This document shows, in pieces, positions 23,641 through 33,785 of a stretch of 64,000 nucleotides of DNA. Position 1 is the first letter of the stretch, and each line of letters starts with the position of its first letter. The translations under genes were made by a program, and so were the position numbers. Under the pieces are notes generated by a model, which did no database searches, was not told the origin of the DNA, and saw nothing but the letters and a program-made list of their open reading frames with translations. Origin of the DNA: Microdochium bolleyi (lineage: Eukaryota > Ascomycota > Sordariomycetes > Xylariales > Microdochiaceae). The DNA lies in contig KQ964248.1 in NCBI GenBank assembly GCA_001566295.1, positions 2,852,001 to 2,916,000 on the forward strand. The letters are read 5' to 3'.

Positions 23641-25094
23641 TTAACCGCTACCGAGAAGGTCACACAGTCGCCGATCAAGCCAATTGGCGAGTTGACCCTC
23701 TTCATCGAGCATTTGGATTTCCGATTTCACGTTGAGAAACAGCATCAACTGCAATTCGCGGACGACATTCACCAGTTTCACATCGTCAGATATGCCATCG
23801 GCCAGTCTGTTGAGCAGGCTCGTGGCTTTGCGACGGTCAGCTCGCGTAGGCCTTTGAAGCTGGAGCGCATCGCTCTCAGCGCTGGTCGCTGTCGCAATCC
23901 TGGTGATGTCCTGGCTGCTCGGACCGAGCCAGATCAGACTCGGTATTGTGACGTCTTCTTCGTGTCTCAGGCTATAACTCCCACTGGTGTAGGTGGTCAG
24001 AATCGCAAGGCCATCAGGGTCGTAGTCAACCATGGCCAGCATGGGGACTGCTGGAAACGAATCGTGCAGGTAGTGAAGGAACTGCCTCGTCGCAAGATCT
24101 GGATAACCTTTTCCCTGTTTACGTTTAGTCACGGTTTCGTCGCCATTGAAACCGACGTATGATTGATTGCAGTACCGTGACAATGATACCACCACCCGCG
24201 GAAGCCGTGGTGTGGAATCGAGCAGAGGCAAGGCTCGTGAAGGTGGCCTGCGCGCCTGTCAGCAGAGAATCCTGGTCCTGTGGCGCACTCCGTACGTACC
24301 TCCTTCTCAAGCACCAAAATCCATGCTACTGGACCAGCTTCGAGGTGCTGTATGCTTCGAGTCCGCGGAAGCAAGATGCCCTGGCGCAAGAAGACTAATT
24401 AGTTGTGACCAGAGCACGATTCGAGGCGGCCTTCGTGCACACCTTTTCATAACCGTCGCAATAGAGCATAAGACCGTCCTTAAAAGTGACAGTAAGGTTA
24501 CCGGCGACAAGTCCTTTAGCAGCAGCAACCTTGCTGGTGTCAGCACGTCAGAATGGCCATGCCAGAGAGATTACCACGGCTTCTCACAATATTTAGAGCA
24601 TCGCGGCTTACGCCGAACGTGAAGGCAATATCGTCAACGAGCCGGTCCACATAATCCTGGCTGCCGAAAAGGCCAGGGTCTTGATAGTAGATGTTCCTAC
24701 ACCTAGCAGTCAGGGATGGCAGCAGTATGAGGTCCTGGGGGACGAACCTCTTGGTTACAATGTAATCTTTGGTGAGCGCTTCGTGGCATACATGCAGAAT
24801 CAGCAGCAAGGCGGCTGTCGTACCGAGGCCAGAGAAAAAAGTGATGAGCCATCCATCCAGCATTGGCATGCGCGGAAGCTTCCGAAAACGGTGGCTATCA
24901 GACAACTCACTGAACTTCTTGACCTCTTTCTCATTGCTTCCGGGAAACCTGACGAGAATTTGATGGCCGGTCCTGCGGCTTCGGAGTGGAATCTTCATGG
25001 CAGCTCCTATAGCGAGAGCATCAACGAGAGATTCCAAAATGTCCTCAGTTTTGGCAACAACAACCCCTAGCTCAGCACCGTGATGAAGCGACAT
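23641..25094 (-). CDS. SPO11: Meiotic recombination protein SPO11 (Topo VIA-like)
   Basis: Seven exons with consistent phases: 25094-24911, 24814-24748, 24696-24588, 24529-24443, 24380-24300, 24247-24176 and 24114-23641. They give 357 residues. The protein starts in the conserved region VVAKTEDILESLVDAL and continues with the winged-helix catalytic element TKRNIYYQDPGLFGSQ; one of the two adjacent tyrosines, by homology the second, makes the covalent DNA link. VAAAKGLVAGNL follows. The Toprim domain has its Glu in LVLEKEATF and its DxD in MVDYDPDGLAIL, after TGKGYPDLATRQFL. Spo11 makes the double-strand breaks that start meiotic recombination. Most introns are 51-96 bp. The 5' end is uncertain: the ATG at 25094 begins very close to the conserved core, so an upstream exon up to ~25410 is possible. 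One acceptor is AAG. Confidence 0.93.
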
Positions 25095-25848
25095 GATGGC
25101 GTCAGAAGACGTCGTACTCCGGATTGCTGCGCCATACCCAGCAAGATCCTGCGAGCCAGACAGCTCAACATCAATTGACACCCAGCAGATCGTACGACCG
25201 GATTCGGGGTCAACACAGAGTGCGCTGCGTGGTTTGAGCGGTCGTCAGGTGGAGGTCGATATGAACGTCGGAACACTGGGAGTGCACCGTGGTGGCTGAG
25301 CTCAAGTGCGACCCTGGTCCCTGGCAGTGTCCAAGGAGAAGGTCGAGGTGATGCAGAAGCTGCGGAAGGCACACTGAAAGACGCCTAGAATTGTGCATAT
25401 CAATGGTGTGCAAGAGCAGGGAGATCTCGAAAGACGAACAGGCGGCTCAAAGACGCGGCTGTGCTGCAGACATGAAGACGCGCCATAGAGTTGCTCACCT
25501 CGAATGCAACTGTTGTTGATTGCTCCTTCCCAGGCGTTCAGTCGAAAGTCGAACCCAATCGTCCGATCGGGGGCCTAAGGACCCCGCGACCCCGACAAGT
25601 CAGGGGCAAGCGTGCTCCTGCAGGGGTCGTGCCAGGGATTCCGCACACTGCATGCATGGCGCTGATGCACTTTTGTTCTCCTTCCATCAGCAAAACGCCC
25701 GGCATTCTGGCCGAAACATATACACCGCCACCAGCTGTGCACCTCTTCACTTCCTCTAACCAAAGCCGACAGCCGCATCTGTACGCTGTCTGGGACGAAC
25801 CCGAAATCGAATCCGCTGTGAACAGGCTCCATCATCACTCCACCAGCC
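25095..25848. promoter_or_regulatory. Divergent region SPO11 / ERG7
   Basis: About 750 bases between the SPO11 and ERG7 starts. The part nearest SPO11 may still contain its first exon. The rest should hold two promoters with very different expected expression (meiotic and constitutive). No clear motif identified. Confidence 0.4.
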
Positions 25849-28269
25849 ATGGTCACGACACGTTCCGGGGGCGCCACCCCGGCTAAAGCCAATGGGAAGG
25901 CAACTGGGCGCGCCAACGGCAGCTTTGATAGCGATACGACGACTCTTCGCAAGCGCTCGAGCGACGACGACCTCGAGGTTGAGCCTAAGCGCCCCAAGAT
26001 CCAGGATAAAACAGATCGCACCCGCTGGCGCATGCGGAGCGACAAAGGAAGCCACACCTGGCACTATCTCGAGGACGATGCCTCAATCAAGAAGTGGCCA
26101 CAGAGCGAGGCTGACAAGTGGTTTCTCGGCCTAAACACAGTGAGTAGCAACCTCATCGAGCTGCAGCAATGTCCATTGGCTCGATCTGATCGCTATCCTT
26201 TACACAGGACCTCCCCGAACTTCCCAAACCGAACACGCCCCTCGACGCTGTCCGCAATGGCCTGAGCTTCTTCGAGAAGCTCCAGCTGCCATCGGGAGAA
26301 TGGGGCTGCGAGTACGGTGGCCCGATGTTCCTCCTTCCGGGCGTGGTTATCGCCTGGTACGTCACAAAAACGCCCATCCCGTGGTACGTGGCCACCGAAA
26401 TCAAAAACTACCTCTTCGCTCGGGCGAACCCCGAGGACGGCGGATGGGGACTGCACATCGAAGGCGAAAGCACAGTCTTTGGCACGTCTCTCAATTATAC
26501 GGTCCTTCGCATAGTCGGCGTCGAGGCGGACCACCCAGTCATGGTCAAGGCACGGGCTATACTGCACAAGCTTGGAGGTGCGACTCACTCGCCTCACTGG
26601 GCCAAGTGCTGGCTGAGTGTTCTAGGCGTCAGTGATTGGGACATTGTCAACCCTGTGCCCCCAGAGCTGTGGCTGCTGCCCGACTGGTTCCCGATAGCCC
26701 CATGGAGATGGTGGATTCATATCAGGCAGGTCATGCTGCCCATAACCTACATCTGGGACCAGCGTTGGAGCTGCCCTGAGGATGACCTCATTCGCTCTCT
26801 GCGGCAAGAACTCTTTGCCGAGCCCTACGAGAGCATCAACTGGGCTGCACACCGCAACACGATCTGCCCGCGTGATAACTATCACCCAAAGTCATGGCTC
26901 CTGAACACTGCCAATTGGGCATTGGTCAACTTCTGGAACCCCTATTGTCGCACAGACAATTTACGCAAGACAGCCAGAGATTGGGTCAGCAAACTCATCG
27001 ACATGGAAGATAAGAACACAGACTATCTGGATCTGGCCCCCGTCAACGCAGCCCTGAACACCGTCGTCTGTTATATTCGTGACGGGCCCGGATCATACTC
27101 GGTGCGACGACATATCGAACGACTCGAGGACAGCATGTGGGTCAACGCCGAAGGCATGTTCTGCAACGGTACCAACGGCGTCCAGTCCTGGGATACCTCT
27201 TTCCTGGTTCAGGCCGTGGTTGACGCTGGTTTGGAGCAAGATCCTCGATGGAGGCCCATGCTCACAAAAGCGCTCGAGTTCCTTGAAGATCAACAAATCC
27301 GGGAGGACGTCGACGATCAAGCCACCTGCTACCGCCAGCAACGCAAGGGCGCGTGGGCTTTTAGCAACAAGGCGCAGGGCTATGCCGTGAGTGACTGCAT
27401 TTCTGAAGCACTGAAGGCTGTCATTCTTTTGCAGAAGACGCCAGGCTACCCGCAGCTCCTCGAAGACCAGCGGCTCTTCGACGCCGTCGACACGCTGTTG
27501 ACATATCAGAATGCCAGTGGAGCGTGCTCATCGTATGAGCCGACGCGTGGAAGCGAACTCCTGGAGATGTTCAACGCTGCCGAGGTGTTTGGCAAGATTA
27601 TGGTCGAGTATGACTACGTCGAATGCACCACGGCCGTCATCACAGCCCTCAAGCTGTTCGGAAAGTATTGGCCTGATTACAGAACAGCAGAAATCGAAGC
27701 TTTCATCGGCAGAGCTTTCAAGTGGATCAAGACCTACCAGAATCCAGATGGCTCTTTCTATGGCAACTGGGCCATTTGCTACACATATGCTACAATGTTT
27801 GCGCTTGAAAGCTTCCACAGCATGGGGGAGCACTACAGCAACAGCTCGCATGCGAAGAAGGCTTGCGACTTCCTCGTGTCGAAGCAGCGTGCTGACGGAG
27901 GTTGGTCGGAAAGCTACAAGGTACGTGCCCAGACTACTCTCTCCACCGTGTCGCTACAGCACTGACCAACCTTTATCACAGTCGTGTGAGCAAAGTGTGT
28001 ACTCAGAGCATGCTTCAGGCTCCCAGGTTGTCATGACCGCGTGGGCTGTCATCGGTCTCATCACTGCCGACTACCCCAATGTTGAGGTCATCAAGAATGG
28101 CATCAAGCTCATCATGGACCGCCAACAACCCAATGGCGAGTGGGAACAGGAGGCCATCGAGGGTGTCTTCAACAAGAGCTGCATGATCTCGTATCCGAAC
28201 TACAAGTTCACATTTACCATGAAGGCACTCGGAATGTTCGCCAAGAAGTATGCGAACGAGAAAATCTAA
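25849..28269 (+). CDS. ERG7: Lanosterol synthase (oxidosqualene cyclase)
   Basis: Three exons, 25849-26139, 26208-27920 and 27982-28269, give 763 residues. It cyclises 2,3-oxidosqualene to lanosterol in the ergosterol pathway at ER membranes and lipid droplets. Signatures: GEWGCEYGGPMFLLPG near the start of the fold, and several QW repeats (for example QNPDGSFYGNW, QRADGGWSESYK, RQQPNGEWEQE). The active-site acid motif reads VSDCISEA with Asp at about residue 493, where yeast and human enzymes have DCTAE. The C-terminus (GVFNKSCMISYPNYKF) is typical. The N-terminal ~60 residues are an extra Ser/Thr/Lys-rich segment with KRPK-type basic clusters, slightly longer than yeast (731 residues). Because of the variant motif another triterpene cyclase cannot be fully excluded, but no second copy is present. 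Confidence 0.93.
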
Positions 28270-28838
28270 CCACGCCGGGACCTGACGTGGTATGAGTAAG
28301 ACGAACAATATAGATCTGTCACGACGATGAGGCCGTGGGATGCAAAGATACTTGAACCTAATAATGAGCGCCAGACCTCTCAGTCCCCGTCCATCTGCCT
28401 TCAATCCTCTTATGCTGATGATTCAAGTCCCTGCCGCCATTTCATATTGGTCGATGTTGCAAGACCGCCCAAGGCAGACCGTTTGAGGGCGGTCTGCCCA
28501 AAGCATGCCTCTGATGTTCATGGAAGGTGGCAGAAAGTTGGAGCTCCAGCGTCCCTTGCGGCAGGTGTGGAGCTGCCCCGCCTTGCTGGGTGCTCACTTG
28601 CACGACCCAGAGTTCACAGGCATCAGCCACACTTACTTCCATGAGGTTCTTCGATAGCACGGCAACCATCTGTGCATCGCCCTGCTCTTGTTGTTTGAGG
28701 CCCGCTTTCTTTGGCTCTTGACTGCTCTTTACTTCAATCAATCTTCTCGCCAGCCCGGCTGATACTTCCGTCCAACTACATCGGCCAGCTGACATATCAC
28801 ACGACACTCACACCAACTTCACACGGAGCAGCACCAGC
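28270..28838. other. Intergenic region ERG7 / SGT1
   Basis: About 570 bases in head-to-tail orientation. It holds the ERG7 terminator and the SGT1 promoter. The last 80 bases before SGT1 are rich in CA (ACATATCACACGACACTCACACC), like a fungal 5' leader. No gene seen. Confidence 0.45.
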
Positions 28839-30499
28839 ATGCCTTCAGCACCCGTCCTCGCGGACCAGGGCGTGCAAGCCGTTGCAGCTGGCCGGTATGA
28901 GGAAGGCATCGAGAAGCTCACCGAGGCTCTTAAGGAGCGTCCCGCGCCAGCATGGCTCCTCGAGCGCTCAAAAGCGTACCTGCGGACCAAGGAATTTGAG
29001 CTCGCCATGTGGGATGCTGAGAAAGCACTGCGAGTCGCCTTCGATCGTGCTAATCGCGATCAGATGGTCGAAGCCCAGATCCGGCGGGCAATCACGTTCT
29101 TCCGCATGGGCCGGTACGCGGACGCAGACGTCTGCGCGGCGTGGGCGATGAAACTCGTCGAAGGGGCCAAGGCGAACGAAAACGACGGGCAGCAAGCGCT
29201 GGTCGATGAGGATGGCTGTTACACTGTCACGGCACAAGAGGTGGCGGATGCGAACAAGCCGCCGACCACTTCTGCCAACGCCGGACTCGACTCCGCAATG
29301 CAGTTGCCCACGGGAGGGATGCGCAATTCCAAGCCCGTCACCATGAAGAACCAGGCCTTCACATGGCGCATCCAGGCGCTAACGCAGATGGGAAATTTGG
29401 AGCCTGGTGCTGCTGGAAGAAAGGTCACCGTCACTACAAAATACCCGACGCCGTCGGCGGAGCCGCCAATGAAGAAGAAATCACTAGCACCAGTGACGGC
29501 AAGCACAACAACGACGACTATAACGACGACAGGAATTCAGAAACAGCAGCCAACTGTGTCTGGAGGCCCGACGACTGGCAAGGAAGGCTGGGAGAATTTG
29601 TGGAGTCAGTTCCGGGCGGTTCACGGCAAGAAGGACATCAGATCGAGCTTCTACCAGTCAGACCGGACACTGAACGTGGACTTCTTTATCAAGAATGTTG
29701 ACAAGGACAGCCTCCAGGTTGATGTACAAACGGACAGTGTGAGTCTTAAGTTTTCCCACTGCGGCGAGTGCCATCAATCTATCGACATGCTAACAGCCCC
29801 CAGGTTTCTTTGACCCCTGTTCCCGGCGTTGGAAGCATCACCCTGCTGCTGCATGGCAAGATCAAGCCTTCGGAGACGAAATTCACCGTCAAGTCGATGA
29901 AGATTGAGCTTGTCCTCACAAAGGAAACGCCAGGCAAGTGGTCTCAATTGCGGAAGCCACACGCCGAGCTGTTTGACAATCTCGCCCTCGGCAACAACCC
30001 GACATTTGCCCAATTCCAAACTCTTTTCGTCCAGCAAGGACACACGGAGCCACGAGATGTAGTCTCCAGCTTTGGCTCCGCACCGGCAGAAGAGTGGGCA
30101 CAGGAATTGGCTGACAAGCTCAAACAAGCGCTTTCTGGGGAGAGCCATTCTTCGTCGAGCAGTACAGCTCAGACGGCGGGCGACATTGAGCAGGCAAAGG
30201 CCACTGCACCAGCGCCTGCCCCTCCTGAGGCCCCCAAGGGTCCAGCATATCCCACTTCATCAAAGCGTGGCCCTACGGATTGGGACAAGATCGAAGACGC
30301 CGTACCCGAGGAGAAGAACGACGACGTCAACTCCTTCTTCCAGAAACTATACAAGGACGCCGATCCTGACACACGGCGCGCCATGATGAAGAGCTACGTT
30401 CAGAGCAACGGCACCGCGCTGAGCACGAGCTGGGAGGAAACCAAAACTAAGGACTATGAAACACTGCCGCCAGATGGAGCCGAGGCGAAGAAGTGGTGA
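28839..30499 (+). CDS. SGT1: SGT1, HSP90/SKP1 co-chaperone
   Basis: Two exons, 28839-29738 and 29804-30499, give 531 residues. An N-terminal TPR region (about 8-130: GVQAVAAGRYEEGIEKLTEAL, AWLLERSKAYLRTKEFELAMWDAEKAL) is followed by a variable Thr/Pro-rich linker. The CS domain follows at about 255-370 (IRSSFYQSDRTLNVDFFIKN, SVSLTPVPG, FTVKSMKIELVLTK). The C-terminal SGS domain holds RGPTDWDKIED, EEKNDDVNSFFQKLYKDADPDTRRAMMKSYVQSNGTALSTSW. The order TPR-CS-SGS and the SGS signature identify Sgt1, which links HSP90 to SKP1 for kinetochore and SCF ubiquitin-ligase assembly. Longer than yeast Sgt1 (395 residues) because of the linkers. Confidence 0.95.
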
Positions 30500-32393
30500 A
30501 TCAGTGACAGGTCTGTGGGTCGTCGACGATAACTTCGGCGACCGTGAGCAGGTTTCACGAGGGACGGCTGCGTGAAACTGAGTATTCGAGGCCAGCATGC
30601 ATGAACCTGGGTGAGTTTGGCGGAGGATCAGAAGTGCACATTAGCGTAGCCAGTATTGCAGAACGAACGATGAACGTAAACAAAACAAAACCAAACAAAC
30701 CCCAGAGCTCGACAGCGTCTTCATGTTGGCTGCCACCGGGGTCACGCTCGGCCCGCCCAAGTTCCGGCAAGCCACAACCCCGGGAAGCTGCGTGGCCGTA
30801 TCGTCGCTGCTGATGCGGAGTGCTGACCGCCCATGATGCACCAGATTATATCACACCACGTAGCACACGCGCTACTAGTCTCGTCTATCTAAGGATGGGA
30901 GATTGATGCTAGCAGGGTACATCCTCCAATCATTCTAGAGACGGCAGAGGTTCTCGGCGGTACGGCCCTGAGCTTGGGTCGTGATGAGCTCGATGAGGCA
31001 CGCATACGATGATGAGTGGAGAGCTCAGATCGCCGAGCTAGACGTGGCCATTGTGTGTGTGCGTGTGCTTCCGGCCGGCAGGCGGGCCCGGGACGCTGTG
31101 GTTCCGAGACTAGACGGCGCACGCCAACGCGGGCGCATTGGTGCGTTGCGTGCATGAGTGCGACAGGATTTGGACCTCACGTGCGGTCTCTGACTGATGG
31201 GCCAGCTGGTCAGGATGTATTGTGTTGGTAATATTCCAATCCCAATGGAGGAAAGATGTGCCATCTTTTGCTGTTTCTTGCGTGGCAGCAAGAAGCGTCC
31301 GTCCTCGGCTGGTCAAAGCAGTCTGCCCAATTTTGCGCTTCAATCGTCATGCGCCTCTTGCTGACCCAGCTCGTCGGGTGGTGTCTGAGCCGTGTCGCTA
31401 GTGCCGGAAACGTGGTCTGCCCCAGCCCTCTCTGCCTTGCCATGCAAGCCTCGGAAACAGCGGCCACCGCAATGGCGGCGCCTAAGATTGCCCTGTCTTG
31501 ATTTCTTCCTTTGTGCCAAATTCATCGGTGCCGTTGTGGCCCGGGGATTGACTCTGGAACAGGATGAACGTTTGCAAAGTGCTGCTTGGCAAAGTATGGG
31601 GGTTACATTGTGCGCCGGACGATGGGCCAGACCAGCTTACGACGACGACGACAACTCGGCTCCGTGATTACGTGTCTGAAAGACAAGGGAAGTGCAGCCG
31701 AGTTGGAGGGGGACAAGCCCCTGATGCAAATGCGCCAAAGGCCTTGAAATGACAGAAAACTCCGAGAACAGCACGCGAAAGGGGTGGGCCGGCGCAACCT
31801 TGTTCGACGAGCCAAATACAGATTACAGAGGACGCATCCTGGTCGGGGTAGGCAATGCGGACGGCCAGCAGCAGAGAATCCCTGCTCCAGCAGCGCCCGG
31901 CACATGCCAATGCGGATGCAGGATGCAGGTGCAGGTCGGGATGCTACCCATGATGTAATTAGACCCCTGGCCCTGCCCAGCATCCTCCAGGTCGGCCAGG
32001 CCGCTTGAACCTTCAATGCTCCCCTGCCCTGCCTGTCCCAGCGCTGGCCCGTCTGCAGCAGCATTGATTGCCCCGGCACCTGCCGAGGGGAAGAGCCGTC
32101 GTTGCCCCTTCTGGAAGCCAGCAAACCTTACTTTAAGGCAGGAACCCACCAAGTGCCGGAGTCCCCTTGCAGCGGTTTCACCAGCGCACGTCCGTCGCCC
32201 GTGCCGGATCTCCCAGGGCTTTATCATGCCCAGCGCCGCCAGCCCGCCAGTGTCAGCTGGGCCTCCATCCATGCTCCTCGACAACCACGACTGTGTTCAA
32301 GGACCAGTCCTTCGATCGCTCGCCATCCTGCCTGCCCCTGCCTGCATGCACCCGCACGACGCGCGAGCTCGCAGTTGCACAAGATCTGCATCA
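30500..32393. other. Intergenic region, no gene recognised
   Basis: About 1.9 kb between SGT1 and the next gene in the same direction. Small open frames occur on both strands, none with a recognisable motif. The last ~400 bases are C-rich (CCTGCCCTGCC, CCTGCCCCTGCC) and are probably the promoter and leader of the downstream gene. Confidence 0.45.
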
Positions 32394-33785
32394 ATGGCCA
32401 AGCGACCAAACTCCGCCGCGCAGGCGGCAACGGCACAGTCTGCTGCTCCCAGGCCCCCAACCGTGCGGCCCCCAAGGACACGGCGTCCCGGCCAGACACT
32501 ACTCTTTGTCCTCTCCGCAGCCCTGGCGCTGGGCTCCATAGCTGTCGCCGCCGGCTTGCAACAGCACCAGTCTGGTCACGAGACGACGCATCAGGCCCTC
32601 CGGCATAGGAAGCTGGCGCTCCGTCACGAGGCCGCGGGATCATCGGCGGCGACCGTGACAGCATCAGCATCGGCACCGTCACCGCCGACAACAGCGACAT
32701 GCGTCCCGGACGGCAGCAAGAACCCCATCAGTTACCTCTGGCCCAACGACATCAGCGGCAACCTAAACGGCACCACCTTGATTGTCCCCATCCCGCTCGT
32801 CCAGGCCCGGCAGGCCATCCCGGAAAAGTACGGCATCCTCGAGCACGCCTGGCGCGCATGGCTGCCGGACTTTCCCGTTGGCATGTACCCCATGATGGCC
32901 GTCTCCGTGTACGACCACGACTTACGGTTTCCCGTCTTAAACATGACACCACCTGATTTTTCGGTGAGTACACTTTGTCAATTGTAGATTCTCTTCCCGT
33001 GGTGCCTGGCCCTGGCCTTGCGTAGTGCCGTCGAGCATGCCACAATACCTTGAGATCACTGTCGCTAATATGCCTCACAGCGCATGGCACTCGAGTTTCC
33101 ATTCGTAGATGTGCTCAATGACGGCCACACATCTTTCCGCTGGGCAGCCAACATGCTGATCACGGCAGGCAGTCCTGCCATTAAGGGCACCGAGGACTTT
33201 GGTGTTACCGTGTACCCGGCTGCATTTGATCCGCCGTGTAACGCGTACCGCGCCAGCGAGCGCGAGCCGGGGCTCGTCACGTCTCGGGCATGGGCGTCTT
33301 CGAAGGGGACGGGCAACAATACTTCTCCAGCAACAGACGCTCATCAAACTGGGAACGGAAAATGTGGCGGCGACCATCTCTCCCGACCGTGGCAGAATGC
33401 CGAGCGCTCTCTGTACTTCGAGACCCGGCCCACGCTCCACGACAACGAGATGCCATATCCCTTACGGTTCCTCGTCAACATCACGAATCAACCCGTGTTC
33501 GCCAACCCGAGCATCTGTGACAACTACAAGCGGCTCTTCAACACGACACTCACCATGGACCCCGCAAATGCGCCCGTATCGGTGAGGGGCGACGTCGTGG
33601 GCAATGTCGAGCCGTTCTTCACTCCTCCGGCAGCCACCGGACTGCCGCCGCTACACCACAAGAAATGGTCTGGCGTGTACGGCTGGAGGCTGAGCACCGG
33701 TTTCCTGGAGCCGCCTGTTCCGGGGACCTGTGACAAGCTCAAAGGCTACGAAGGCACGGGGCCGGGCGACTCCGCACTTCCCTGA
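32394..33785 (+). CDS. Membrane-anchored extracytoplasmic protein of unknown function
   Basis: Two exons, 32394-32963 and 33081-33785 (GTGAGT ... CACAG), give 424 residues. A basic Pro-rich N-terminus is followed by one hydrophobic helix (about 35-55, QTLLFVLSAALALGSIAVAA). The rest is a large domain with several N-glycosylation sequons (NGT, NMT, NNT, NIT, NTT), so it is probably a type II protein facing the lumen or cell exterior. The segment GTTLIVPIPLVQARQAIPEKYGI ... FPVGMYPMMAVSVYDHDLRF and the later YPLRFLVNITNQPVF recall the acetoacetate-decarboxylase-like fold, but I cannot confirm this by eye. The start at MAKRPN is chosen because it leaves a normal anchor; earlier in-frame ATGs exist (32227, 32272). 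Function unknown. Confidence 0.75.

Noticed and set aside
25095..25181. Longer SPO11 N-terminus beginning MSIDVELSG
   Set aside because: That frame opens with GTG, not ATG. The first real in-frame ATG is at 25094, and a 51-bp upstream intron I tried gives the wrong phase.
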